Shown: positions 20,900 through 31,470, counted from the first letter of the stretch. The stretch is DNA of 64,000 nucleotides from Phocoena phocoena (GCF_963924675.1 NC_089238.1:46828879-46892878); one strand, 5' to 3'. Notes: generated by a model from the letters alone, not told the origin. Numbers and translations: made by a program.

Positions 20900-22740
20900 A
20901 GGAAATTTGTGGTGTGTTCGTGGAAGGCTGTGTGCTTCCAAGGGGACTCATGGTGTGGACACAGGTGTATCCAAGACGTGTGCATGTGAGCGGAAGCTGG
21001 GTGCCTGTGAGGAGCCCTGTGGTACAGAGGCAAACGGCTGTGTCTGAGAAGGCCTGTGTGGAGGAAAAGGGCTGTGTGTGGGGAGAGGAGCTGTGATGTG
21101 GATGTACACACTTGAGAGAGCTTACTGTGTGGACATGAAAGGCTTTGCGTTCTTGAGGGGACTTGTGGTATGGACGTGTGTACCTGCCCAAGGGGATCAG
21201 TAGTAGGGACACAGAATGCTGTGTGTTCCTGAGGAAACCTGTGGTGTGTTTCCAGAAGGCTGTATAGACACGAGGAGATGTGTGGTGTGGATATGGATGT
21301 GTACCCAGAGAGCTGGTAGTGTGGACACAGAAGGCTCGTGTACCCAGGGGAACAGCGGTGTAGACATTGGTGGTGAAAGGACCGGAGGGCTCTTGTGTTG
21401 TGGACAGAGATGGTTGTGTGTGCCAGATGTGGCTTGGGTCTGGACACAGAAAACAGTGTGTGTTCTGAGAGGACTTAGCATGTGGACAGGGAGGACTGTG
21501 TGTCTCTGAGGGAATTCTGTGGAGGGGGGGAGTGGAAGGCTGTGTAGATGTGATGCAACTTGTGGGGTGGACACAGAAAACGGTGTGTCCCTAAGGGGAC
21601 TTGTGGTGTGGATAGAGGACACAGAAGGCTGCGTAAACCCAAGGGCACAGAGACTCAGTAGTTAAAAAAAAAAGCCTGTGTGAACTCGAAGGGATGTCTG
21701 CTGCGGACCCGAGTCTGTGTGGGTGTCAGAGGAAACTCGTGATGTGGACAAAGAAAGCTGTGTGTCCCCGAGAGGATGCATGCTGTGCATATGAGGGTGT
21801 GTGCGCTCAAGACAACATGTGGAGTGGAAGCAGAAAGGGTTTGTTCCAGGGACCTCCCTGGTGGTCCAGTGGTTAAGACTCCGTGCTTCCACTGCAGGGG
21901 GCATGGGTTTGACCCCTGGTTGGGGAACTAAGATCCCACATGCTGTGTGGTACAGCAAAAGAAATACAAAGAAAGCTGTTTGTTTCCAAGATGACGTGGT
22001 GGTGTGGAGGTAGACGTGTCGACATGTGCCCCCGTGTGATGTGGGCACAAAAGGCGGTGTGCCCCTGAGGAGACTTTCTGTGTGGATAGAAGGCTGTGAG
22101 CACCTAGGGGACTTGTGGTGTGTGTCCCTGAGGAAAATCGTGGTATAGACGAAAAAAGACTGTGCGTACCTGAGGGGACTTGTGATGAGGACATAGGTGG
22201 CTCTTTGTATGCCGGGGAACACACAAGGTGGTTGTACCCAGTTGAAATTGTGGTGTAGATACAGGAGGCTCTGAGTATCTGAAGAGACCTGTGGCGTGGT
22301 CACAGAAAACTGTAACCAGGAGACTTTCGGTTTGGGCAAAGAAGACTGTGTGTAACCCAGGGGATGTGTGATGGAGACACAGAAGACTTGTGTACCTGAG
22401 TAGAATTGTGTGAACACAGCTAGCTGTGTGTACCTGAAGCAACTTCTGTGTTGGACATGAAGGCTCTGTGTTTGGAAGGCAAATGCTAGCAGGGAGGTAG
22501 AGATTCTAGTACCTGAGGTGACCCATGAGGTCAACGTAGAAGGCTCTGGATACCTGAGACTGTGGTCTCCATGCTGTGGACACAGTAAACTGTGTTAGCC
22601 CAGGGGACTTACATGGACATGGAAGTCCATGTGTGCCCAAAGGGACACATGGTGAGGAAGCCGAAGCCGTGAGGGGGCTTGTGGTGTCGACATAGAAGGC
22701 TGTGTATGGCCAAGGGGACTTGTGGTGTGGATACAGGTCT
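20900..22740 (+). repeat. Degenerate minisatellite, unit about 41 bp
   Basis: The tract is built from imperfect repeats of about 41 bases whose core reads AAGGCTGTGTGTACCTGAGG then GGACTTGTGGTGTGGACACAG. I see roughly 40 units, many with small indels, and a SINE interrupts the array at 21855-21965. Because the unit is poor in minus-strand stops, long minus frames appear (20851-21447, 21662-22534), and these are translations of the repeat. Unit length and count are estimates by eye. No gene is supported. Confidence 0.88.
21855..21965 (+). mobile_element. CHR-type SINE, short form, inside the minisatellite
   Basis: GGGACCTCCCTGGTGGTCCAG head, GACTCCGTGCTTCCACTGCAG, ending GTACAGCAAAAGAAA. Approximate TSD TTTGTTCCA / TTTGTTTCCA. 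Confidence 0.88.
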
Positions 22741-22758
22741 AATCAAAAAAATACAGAT

Positions 22759-23136
22759 AGGGCTTCCCTGGTGGCACAGTGGTTAAGAATCCACCTGCCA
22801 ATGCAGGGCACATGGGTACGAGCCCTGGTCCGGGAAGATCTCACCTGCCACAGAGCAACAAAGCCTGTGTGCCACAACTACTGAGCTTGCGCTCTAGAGA
22901 CTGCGAGTCACAACTACTGAGCCCACGTCCCACAACTACTGAAGCCCACGCACATAGAGCCCGTGCTCTGCAACAAGAGAAGCCACCGCCATGAGAAGCC
23001 CGTGCACCGCAACGAAGGGTAGCCTTCCCTCGCTGCAACTAAAGAAAGCCTGTGTGCAACAACGAAGACCCAGTGCAGCCAAAAATAAAATAAATAAAAT
23101 AAATTTATTTTAAAAAAAAGACAAGGATGCCTGCTT
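22759..23136 (+). mobile_element. CHR-type SINE, long form
   Basis: Head GGGCTTCCCTGGTGGCACAG, repeated CCACAACTACTGA segments, ending CCCAGTGCAGCCAAAAATAAAAT... Similar flanks AAAAAAATACAGATA and AAAAAAAGTACAGATA form the TSD. It sits at the right end of the minisatellite. Confidence 0.9.
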
Positions 23137-23144
23137 TAAAAAAA

Positions 23145-24228
23145 GTACAGATAATAACAAATGTTGGTGAGAAGGTGGAGAAGTTGGAATTGCTGGTGGG
23201 AAAGTAAAATTGTGTATTTGCTTTGGAAAACAGTCTGACAGTCCAGTCCTCCCAACGTTAAACACAGAGTCACCATATGACTCCATATGAAACTTAGGAG
23301 AAACAAAAACATATGTCCACGGAAAAACTTCCACATAAATGTTCACAGCAGCATCATTCATAATAAACAAAAAGCAGAAACAACCCAAATGTCCATCAAC
23401 TGATGAATGGATAAACAAAATGTGGTGTATCCATAAAATGGAATATTATTCAGCCATAAAAAGAAATGAGATTCAGATACATCTCACAACATGGATAAAC
23501 CTTGAAAACGTCATGTTAAATGAAAGAAGCCAATCACAAAAGACTACATGACATGTATATGAAATGTCAATAATTGGCTAATCTCTAAAGACAGAAAATA
23601 AACTGGTGGTTACCAGAAGCCAGGGGAAGAGGGGGAGGTTGAAGTCTATTCGTTTCCCGGGGCTGCCATAATTATTGCCACCTGGCAGCTTAAAACAACA
23701 GAAATGTATTCTCTCTCAGTTCAGGAGGCCAAAAGTCCAAAACCAAGGTGTCGGCAGGGTTGGTTCCCTCTGGAGGGTCTGAGGGAGAATCCCTTCCGTG
23801 TCTCTCTCCTGGCTTCTGGTGCTGGCTGGTGATCCACTGATGCCCCTGGCTTGGGCTTTGTAACTCCAGCCTCTGCCTGCATCTTCACACTGCCTTCTCT
23901 CTGTGTCTCTGTATGTTCTCCTTTTTCTGTCTCTTATAAAGACACTCATCATTGGTTTAAAAAACCCTAATCCAGAATGATCTCATCTCATGATCCTTAC
24001 TTTAATTACATCTGCAAAGACACTTGTTCCAAAAAACGTCCCATTTTGAGATTCCAAATGGAATCTCATACCTTTGGGGGCCACAATTCAACCCACTCAG
24101 GGGGTGCTGGCAATGGGGTACAGGGTTCCATTTTGGGGATGATACAAACGTTCTAAAATTGATTGTGGTGATGGTTGCATGACTTTATGAATATACTGTA
24201 AGGCATTAAACTGTGTACTTTAAAAATT
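23145..24228 (+). mobile_element. Old L1 3' end (ORF2 C-terminus and 3' UTR), split by an LTR
   Basis: 23145-23640 encodes the L1 ORF2 C-terminal end in one frame (MEYYSAIKRNEIQIHLTTWI near 23440-23510, then a stop). The 3' UTR continues at 24096-24228 (TTCTAAAATTGATTGTGGTG). The gap between them is filled by the MaLR LTR. The element is not functional. Confidence 0.8.
23645..24095 (-). mobile_element. MaLR (MLT1-type) LTR, minus orientation, inside L1
   Basis: Read on the plus strand it runs TTTCCCGGGGCTGCCATAAT, CTTAAAACAACAGAAATGTATTC, AAGGTGTCGGCAGGG to GGGGGCCACAATTCAACCCA, the reverse complement of an MLT1-type LTR. No viral genes are attached. Confidence 0.82.
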
Positions 24229-24538
24229 ATTTTATTTTATTTTATTTATTTTTGGCTGCACTGGGTCTTCCTTGCTGCATGCGGGCTTTCTCTAGTTGTG
24301 TCGAGTGGGGGCTACTCTTTGTTGCCATGCGCGGGCTTCTTTTGTTGCGGAGCACGGGCTCTAGGCACGCGGGCTTCAGTAGTTGTGGCTCGTGGGCTCT
24401 AGAGCGCAGGCTTAGTAGTCGTGGCAGACGGGCTTAGTTGCTCCGCGGCATGTGGGATCTTCCCGGACCAGGGATCGAACCTGTGTCCCCTGCATTGGCA
24501 GGCAGATTCTTAAATCACCGCACCACCAGGGAATTCCC
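24229..24538 (-). mobile_element. CHR-type SINE, long form, at left edge of duplicated segment (copy 2)
   Basis: Tail (TTTTA)n then GGCTGCACTGGGTCTTCC to head CACCAGGGAATTCC. Unlike copy 1, no matching TSD is found on its left side. It differs from the copy-1 SINE at many positions, so the two SINEs are not simply duplicated along with the segment. Confidence 0.88.
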
Positions 24539-25820
24539 TCAAGCACTCTTCTGAACACTAAGCATTTTGCTTATACTAGGAAAATCTGAAGGTAATATCT
24601 TTTTCTTCCACATGTTATTGACTACGTACCTCATTCATTGCGGGACAAACCCTGGGGTTTTTGTTTATTAATTTTTGATGGGCTTTTTTTTATTGGCTGG
24701 TTGGCTAGATGGTTGGTTGGTTTGCTAGAAGACAGCATAGTGTCTGTTGAAGCACTGGGTTTGGGGGGTTTGTTTTTTCCATTTTATTGAGATATAATTG
24801 ACATACAGCTCTACGGGAGTTTAAGAGGTGTCTGAGGATCTCAATTCTATGTGGAATCTAAAACAAAACAAAACAAAAATCACAGAAAATAGATAGTAGA
24901 TCATATTTGTGCTTACCAGTGGTGAAGCACTGGTTTTTCAGTCAGAAGCCCTGAATCTACTGGAGGTCCTAACATTGACCCTGGTGACTTTAGCCAGCTT
25001 CTTATGCTAGTGAACACTGGTTTCTTTTGTCTTTTTTTTTTTTTTTTTTTTTTTTTTGCGGTACATGGGCCTCTCACTACTGTGGCCTCTCCCGTTGCGG
25101 AGCACAGGCTCCGGACGCACAGGCTCAGTGGCCATGGCTCATGGGCCCAGTCGCTCTGCGGCACGCGGGATCCTCCCAGACCGGGGCACGAACCCGTGTC
25201 CCCTGCATCGGCAGGCGGACTCTCAACCACTGCGCCACCAGGGAAGCACCTTCTTTTGCCTTTTTAAAAAAATTCTCACACAGATGAGAGCCATTCGTCC
25301 TGACTGCGTAGTCTTGCAACTGCAAGATGAAATTTCCCCTTCGTCTGGTAAGGTATCTCCACCTTAGAGATGATGACAGTCCAGAACAGGAATGGCCAGG
25401 CAAGTAATAGCAGGTGCTCCAAAGACTAGCCTGATTCTTGTGCAGCCGCAGGAGACACCATAGGCAGGACTGAGGCTCGCCATGGTTTTTCCCAAAGTGT
25501 GACTGTGACAGAACTGTTGGTGTCCCGTCCAGATGCCCTCACTGGGGCATGCACCTGTCCTCCAGCTCCAGGGTGTTGGCTGCTAACTGCTCACCCCTGC
25601 ACCCTCCTCCTGCCCTTGGCTGGCCACCACGGCTTTGTCTGGAGATGCCTGGAAGGTTCTGCACCATCCTTGGAGGGAAGCCTGTGGCCGGTGACTAATC
25701 TATGTGGGAGTACAACAGCCCTGCTCCCTTGCCTCTGGCTGTGTGTGGAAGGACAACCTCAGTGATACATGTCACATCCGAGAGCTCCCCTGGGATCAGG
25801 CTGAAGCTACACTTAATCCA
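24539..25820 (+). repeat. Direct segmental duplication, copy 2
   Basis: Aligns with 17822-18873 from TCAAGCACTCTT to ACACTTAATCCA. The offset grows from 6717 to 6947 because copy 2 carries an extra SINE (25038-25250). The frame at 25499-25765 (88 codons) differs from the copy-1 frame at few positions. The sequences diverge abruptly beyond the right end (copy 1 CACTCATG, copy 2 AAGAGCAA). Confidence 0.9.
25038..25250 (-). mobile_element. CHR-type SINE private to duplication copy 2
   Basis: T-run then GCGGTACATGGGCC to CACCAGGGAAGCA. TSD TTCTTTTGYCTTTTT on both sides (from 25022 and from 25251). Copy 1 shows the uninterrupted site at about 18304-18325. Confidence 0.92.
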
Positions 25821-27702
25821 AAGAGCAAATTGGCTGGTTAGCAATGTCATTTCAAAGTCCCCTAGAACTCAAAGATTATCACAGTAGCAGCTGAGGATGA
25901 CTTCCCAAACCCAACTGAATATTAAATCAGTAGTAAATTTGTAAACAAACAGAAAAAAACAGTATGCTTTACTTGGCACTATATTTTAGAAATCATTATT
26001 TAGATGTCCTTGAAAGGCAAACAACTTTTCCAGCAATGTTTGTCTACTGCTCACTTCATGATATAAATACTAAGCGTATGGGGCCAGATACTGAGATTAA
26101 GGTTCAGATATCAGAATATCCCTTACCTTGATTCGACCCTTTGCTGGAAAGCCAGGACACATGTCGCTGTCAGGTTTTCATAGGGTAGAGGTGTACGGTG
26201 CTGTCTTCCATGCTCTTAAAATGCCGAAGGGAGCAAAGCCCACAGCGAGACCACACCCTTGAACGTCTTGCTGATTTCTGGAGAGTGAGTACCAGGGCAG
26301 ATGCCACCTCCTCCTTGAAGGCCTCCCTAATGCTGTGGGCACGGCTCTCTTCCCTGTGTACTCCAGTGGTACTTGACACATTCCTCTCTGCATGGCCCAG
26401 TTCAGGGTAGATATTCAATAAATTGGTTAAGTGTAAACCTAATAAAGTTTTACGGGAAATTATGTGGAAGCCACCAAGGGAAACTGAAATTGCCTAGTAG
26501 GCACATTAAAAAGATAAGAAGAACCAGGTGAAATTAATTTCAATAATATATTTTATGTAACTCAATATACCCAAAATATTATCAAGACAACATGCCATCA
26601 CTATAGAAAACTTTAATGAGGTTTTTTGTTTTTTTTTCTTTTGTCCATGGTGCGAGGCACGCGAGATCTTAATTCTCCCACCAGGGAGAAATGTGTTTGA
26701 AAAGCAGTTGTTGAAGAGACTCACAGTGGAATTTATGGGAAGCTTCAGAGGAGGCTGAAGACCTGCACCTCAGATTTAAGCAGAGGGATTTTCTTTTCTA
26801 ACTGTATTTTAAAGAATTTTTAAAAGAATTTTTAAATTAAAAAGTTTTAATTTTCTTAAAAAATTTTTGGAATGACAATTTTTAAAAAAACTTTTCTAAA
26901 AATTTAATTTTTAAGAATGACAGTTGTCCCATGTCTTGTCTTTGTCAGAGCTTCCACATTACAACAAGCACATCTGGCAAGTTAAAAGGAGAAGAATTTA
27001 AGCAGAAAACTATTCCTCCCTACCTCACTTTCTTATAACATACTTATATTCTTATAGCATATTCATATTATATTCTTATAGCCTATTTCCCCCTTTTAGT
27101 CCACCCTTCTATAAGACATGTTGACAGCTTAAGAGATTTCATTCATTCACTCAACAAACAGTTACTAAAGCATTACCCTCATCCTTTGGTTATACAAAGC
27201 TGACCGTGTTAGTAATGATTCTTGGTTGCAAGCAGCAGAAACCAACGCTACACACACAAAAAGAATATTTGGAAGAAATAGATGGGAGGGAGGAGAACTA
27301 ACTGGGTTTGGGAAATGGACAGGAAATAAGGCAGCAGTGGAGGGTCAGCAAGCAGAAAGACAGACACCATTTTTTAGCAGAAACCATTTGGTCAGGATGC
27401 TACCACCATCACCGTGAACAAGGCCTAACCGTATCATCCTCTTTGTGTTGCTAGTTCAAGATTCTGTGTCCCAGGTGGGAGAAGTGATCGGCCAAGCCAG
27501 GTCCTATGTCCATACCCTAAGGGCCTGCGACAGGGAAAGAGTGCTTCTTATCCTTTGATGCTGTCACAGGGGAGGTAAACTCTACAAAGCCAGTGGTGGT
27601 GGCGGGGAGAGCTCAAAAATAGGAATGGCTGTGGTCGCCAAAATCAACTACACACTTGAGTAAGTAAGGCACTGACTTTCTGCTTAAGAAGCTCTCAGTC
27701 TT

Positions 27703-27740
27703 GGGCTTCCCTGGTGGCGCAGTGGTTAAGAATCCGCCTG

Positions 27741-27773
<33 letters not shown>

Positions 27774-28097
27774 AATCCACCTGCCAATGCAGGTACACGG
27801 GTTCGAGCCCTGGTCTGGGAAGATCCCACATGCCATGGAGCAACTAAGCCTGTGTGCCACAACTACTGAGCTGTGCTCTAGAGCCCGCGAGCCACAACTA
27901 CTGAACCCGTGTGCCACAACTACTGAAGCCCGCATGCCTAGATCCCGTGCTTCACAACAGGAGAAGCCACAGCAATGAGAAGCCCGCGCACCACAATGAA
28001 GAGCAGCCCCTGCTCGCTGCAACTAGAGAAAGCCCGTGTGCAGCAACGAAGACCCAACGCAGCCAAAAATAAATAAATTAATAAATTAAAAAAAAAA
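27703..28097 (+). mobile_element. CHR-type SINE, long form, with A-run inside its tRNA head
   Basis: Head GGGCTTCCCTGGTGGCGCAG, then AGAATCCGCCTGCT, about 29 A (27742-27770), then TGAATCCACCTGCCAATGCAG and the normal body and tail. Perfect 17-base TSD AAGAAGCTCTCAGTCTT at 27686-27702 and 28098-28114. The A-run lies between boxes A and B, and about 13 bases of the head are present on both sides of it. Confidence 0.93.
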
Positions 28098-28199
28098 AAG
28101 AAGCTCTCAGTCTTGAAGGAGAGACACATAACAGATAGATGAAACCCAACACAGAATAATAAACACAATACCAGGGACATGATCAAGAAAAAGTACAGT

Positions 28200-28435
28200 G
28201 CCAGGCTCTGAGCACAAACTCTGCAGGCAGATGGATAAATCTTGGCTCTGCTAGGTGGAAGCTGCGTGACCTTGAAAAGGTGTTTAACCTCTGGTTGCCT
28301 CCTCACTTGCAAAGAAAAGTTAACATTAGTAATCTCTTCAGAGGACTGCTATTAAATAAAGTATGCAAAGCAATTAGCATAGTGCCTGGTACACAGTAAC
28401 ACTTCAATAAATGTTAGCAATGATTATTACTAGAA
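28200..28435 (+). mobile_element. MIR ancient SINE
   Basis: AAACTCTGCAGGCAGATGG, GCTGCGTGACCTTGAAAAGG, GTTTAACCTCTGGTTGCCTC and AGTGCCTGGTACACAGTAACACTTCAATAAATGTTAG follow the MIR consensus in plus orientation. Confidence 0.8.
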
Positions 28436-29019
28436 AGGGCCATAGGAGCTCTACCAGAATTGGCAAAAAGCCCATCGTTCACTCACACAAAACTCCAACT
28501 TATGGGCTCTATCTACTCACATCTTCCCAGAAAATAGATTCATTTTCATTTTGTCTTTGGAAGCAGATAAGTGACTCTGCCTAAAACAGGAACATAAATT
28601 ACAAACATATCTTCCAATCTTTTCCCCAGTCCCTCATTTCATATACAGAAAAATGGGCTGGGTTGGGTGGAGACAGGGAATAATAGTTGCATCAGATTCT
28701 CAGAAGGTTTAGCAACTTCAGAAACAAAGTTGGGGCCTCCACACTAGAAGAAAGCTGTGCAGAAGGAGATTTTTAATAATCATTGTGTTGGCAGAGGAAT
28801 TGGAATTGCATATACATACCTGAATATGGATGTCTGAGGAGGCTGGCTGAAGTTTCAAAAACATTACCACCCTTCCCTGACCCTCCATCCATCATCCTGC
28901 CATTATCTAATACTCTGGGGTTGTTTAAGAGAAGAGTGTTTCTCTTGATGGTTCCACAGACTTATCTTTGATCTCTGTCAAGTCAGAGAGTTTTTTCCAT
29001 TCTTGGTTTCATCCTCCAA

Positions 29020-29195
29020 AGCAGTGCTGTCCACTAGAGCTTTCTGTAAGGATGGAAATGTTCTGTATCTGTCCAATATGTGGCCACTAGTTAGTGATCA
29101 GTTGAACTATGGTTAGTGTGAATGAGACACTGAATTTTAAATTTTAATTAATTTAAATGGAAATAGTCACATGTGGCTAATAGTTACCATGCAGG
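29020..29195 (+). mobile_element. MER5-type hAT DNA transposon fragment
   Basis: CAGTGCTGTCCACTAGAGCTTTCTG at the left is the MER5-type terminus. The interior has AACTGAATTTTAAATTTTAATT-like sequence and GTCACATGTGGCTAATAG. The right end is lost. Confidence 0.75.
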
Positions 29196-29361
29196 ATGGT
29201 TAATTCCATGTGTCAACTTGACTTGGCTAAGGGATGCCCAGAGAGCTGGTAAAATATTATTTCTGGGTGTGTCTTGTAAGAGTGCTTCTATAAGAGATTA
29301 GCATTTGAAACAACACATCACTCAATCAAAAGATTAATCAGGGTAATCAAAAGATCACCCT

Positions 29362-29656
29362 GGGCTTCCCTGGTGGCGCAGTGGTTGAGAATCTGCCTGC
29401 TAATGCAGGGGACACGGGTTCGAGCCCTGGTCTGGGAGGATCCCACATGCCACAGAGCAACTAGGCCTGTGAGCCACAACTACTGAGCCTGCGCTCCGCA
29501 ACGAGAGGCCACGATAGTGAGAGGCCCGTGCACCACGATGAAGAGTGGCCCCTGCTTGCCACAACCAGAGAAAGCCCTTGCACAGAAAAGAAGACCCAAC
29601 ACAGTAAAAATTAATTAATAAACTCCTACCCCCAACATCTTCTTTTAAAAAAAAAA
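29362..29656 (+). mobile_element. CHR-type SINE, long form with internal deletion
   Basis: Head at 29362; the body switches from the CCACAACTACTGAG type to GAGAGGCCMCGATAGTGAGAGG and back to GAAGACCCAACACAG. TSD AAAAGATCACCCT at 29349-29361 and 29657-29669. Confidence 0.9.
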
Positions 29657-29669
29657 AAAAGATCACCCT

Positions 29670-30827
29670 TACCAGTATGATTAGCAAATAGAACAAAAAG
29701 GCAGAGAAAGGGTGAATCACAGCATTGCCTTTAGGGCAAGACCCTGCCATCATCCACACATAACTACTCTCCTTTAGAAAAACAGCTCCTGGCTGCTGCT
29801 GGGCCTTACTAGAGACTGAACGCTTGACGGGGGCCACCAAGTTACCACGTGACCTGAGCTGCCCATCATGAACTGGGTGTTATCTGACCCACCAAACCAT
29901 AATGTTGGGTGTGCATCATCAAATGGAACTGGTATATACACGATCTGGCCCAAGCAGGCCCTGAAAGCACAAGTAAGTTACACGATGAAGTGGCCCAATG
30001 CCTGTGGTCCCACCCCTGCTACTCTGTCTTGTCTCTCCCAGGCTGTGCTTATGGCTTCATGGGCAGTTCCCTATCATCAACTGACAAAGGAAGTAATGAC
30101 TCAGATCTGGCTTACAGACAGTTCTGTAGATACGTAGGTACCACCCACAAGTGGACGGCTGCAGGACTAGAGCCCCTCTCTGGGACATCCCTAAAAGATG
30201 ATGGTGAAGGAGAATCCTCCCAGGGGTCAGAACTTCTAGCAGTGTACCTGGTTGTACGCTTAGCTTGGAAGGAGAAATGGCCATATGTGGGATTCTATAC
30301 CAATTCATGGGCTGTAGCCAATGGTTTGGCTGGATGGTCAGGGACTTGGAAGGGACATGATTGGAAAATTGGGGACAAAGAAATTTTGGGAAAGAGGTAT
30401 ATGGAGAGGCCTCTCCGAATGGGCAAAAAATGTGAAGAAGATATTTTTGCCTCCTGTGAATTCTCACCAAAGAGTGAACTCAGCAAAAGAGGATTTTAAT
30501 AATCAAGTGGATGGGATGACCTTTTCATGGTTACCAATCAGCCTCTTTCCCCAGCCACTCCTGTCATCACCCAATGGGCTCATGAACAAAGTGGCCATAG
30601 TGGCGGGGATGGAATTTTACGCATGGGCTCAGAAATATGGACTTGCATTCACTGAGGATGACCTGGCTATGACCACCAACTGTCCAATTGGTCAGAAGCA
30701 GAGAACAACACCGAGCCCTTGATACGGAACCATTCTCTGGGGTGCTCAGCCATCCACCTGGTGGCAGCTTGACTGCATTGGACTGTTTCCATCATGGAAG
30801 GGGCAGCATTTTGTCTTTATTGCAATA
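29670..30827 (+). mobile_element. Decayed endogenous retrovirus, pol fragment (left part)
   Basis: Translations on the plus strand, including the open stretches 29909-30499 and 30321-30722, resemble the end of a retroviral RNase H followed by the start of integrase. A His/Cys-rich integrase zinc-binding pattern is spread over about 30580-30700. Frames shift at least twice and no gag, env or flanking LTR pair is evident, so this is a dead relic. 29195-29348 and 29670-29830 may be LTR or leader sequence of the same or another element. The retroviral class is not assigned. Confidence 0.6.
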
Positions 30828-31147
30828 CTGGCAGACCTCGGAGATACTGCAGGTTTGGTTCCAGACCACCGAAATAAAGTGAATATCACAATAAAGTGAG
30901 TCACATGAACTTTCTGGTTTCCCGGTGCAAATAAAAGTTATGTTCATACTATATTGTAGTCTTTTAAGTGTGCAATAGCATTACATTTTTTAAAAAAGTA
31001 CATATCTTAATTTAAAAATACTTTATTGCAAAAAAACCCCCACTAACCGTAATCTGACGACACGGGGCTGCCACAAGCTTCGATTTGTCAAAACACTGTA
31101 TTTGCAAACCACAACAAAGTGGAGTGCAATAAAACGAGGTGTGCCTG
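30828..31147. mobile_element. Tigger1-type nonautonomous DNA transposon inside the ERV
   Basis: Left terminus CTGGCAGACCTCGGAGATAC and right terminus ACGAGGTGTGCCTG are imperfect inverted repeats of the Tigger1 kind. TA dinucleotides flank it (30826-30827, 31148-31149). The interior keeps GGTTCCAGACCACCGAAATAAAG and AAAATACTTTATTGC. No transposase sequence is left. Confidence 0.85.
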
Positions 31148-31470
31148 TAGACACTTCCTCTGGATACAGATTTCCCTTCCCTGGACACAATGCTTCTGCC
31201 AAAACTACCATCCATGGACTTACAGAATGTTTTCTCCATCATCATGGTACTCTACACAGCACTGCTTCTGATTAAGAACCTCACTTCACGGTAAAAGAAG
31301 TACAGCAATGGGCCCATGCGCACGGAATTTACTGGTCTTATCATGTCCCCACCATCCTGAAGCAACTGGTTTGACAGAATGGTGGCATGGCCTTTTGAAG
31401 ACTCAGTGACAGCACGAGCTAGGTAGCTAGGTAGCTGGAGAACCTTGTAGCACTGGGGCAAGGTTCTCCA
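31148..31470 (+). mobile_element. Decayed endogenous retrovirus, pol fragment (right part)
   Basis: This continues the integrase-like sequence interrupted at 30827: GACACTTCCTCTGGATAC follows on from the left part, and 31250-31390 keeps an integrase-core-like character. Stops and frameshifts occur throughout. AGGTAGCT repeats near 31420. Confidence 0.55.

Noticed and set aside
20851..22534. Long minus-strand frames of 198 and 290 codons as possible genes
   Set aside because: They run through a degenerate tandem repeat and even across a SINE (21855-21965); the protein pattern follows the DNA repeat and shows no known domain.
22759..23136. tRNA-like head of the SINEs as tRNA genes
   Set aside because: Only the A and B box region resembles a tRNA; there is no complete cloverleaf, and the heads are joined to SINE bodies with target duplications.
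17822..25820. The two direct repeats as LTRs of one endogenous retrovirus
   Set aside because: The repeats contain an old L1 end, have no TG...CA termini or primer-binding site, and the spacer is minisatellite, L1 and MaLR sequence rather than gag-pol-env.
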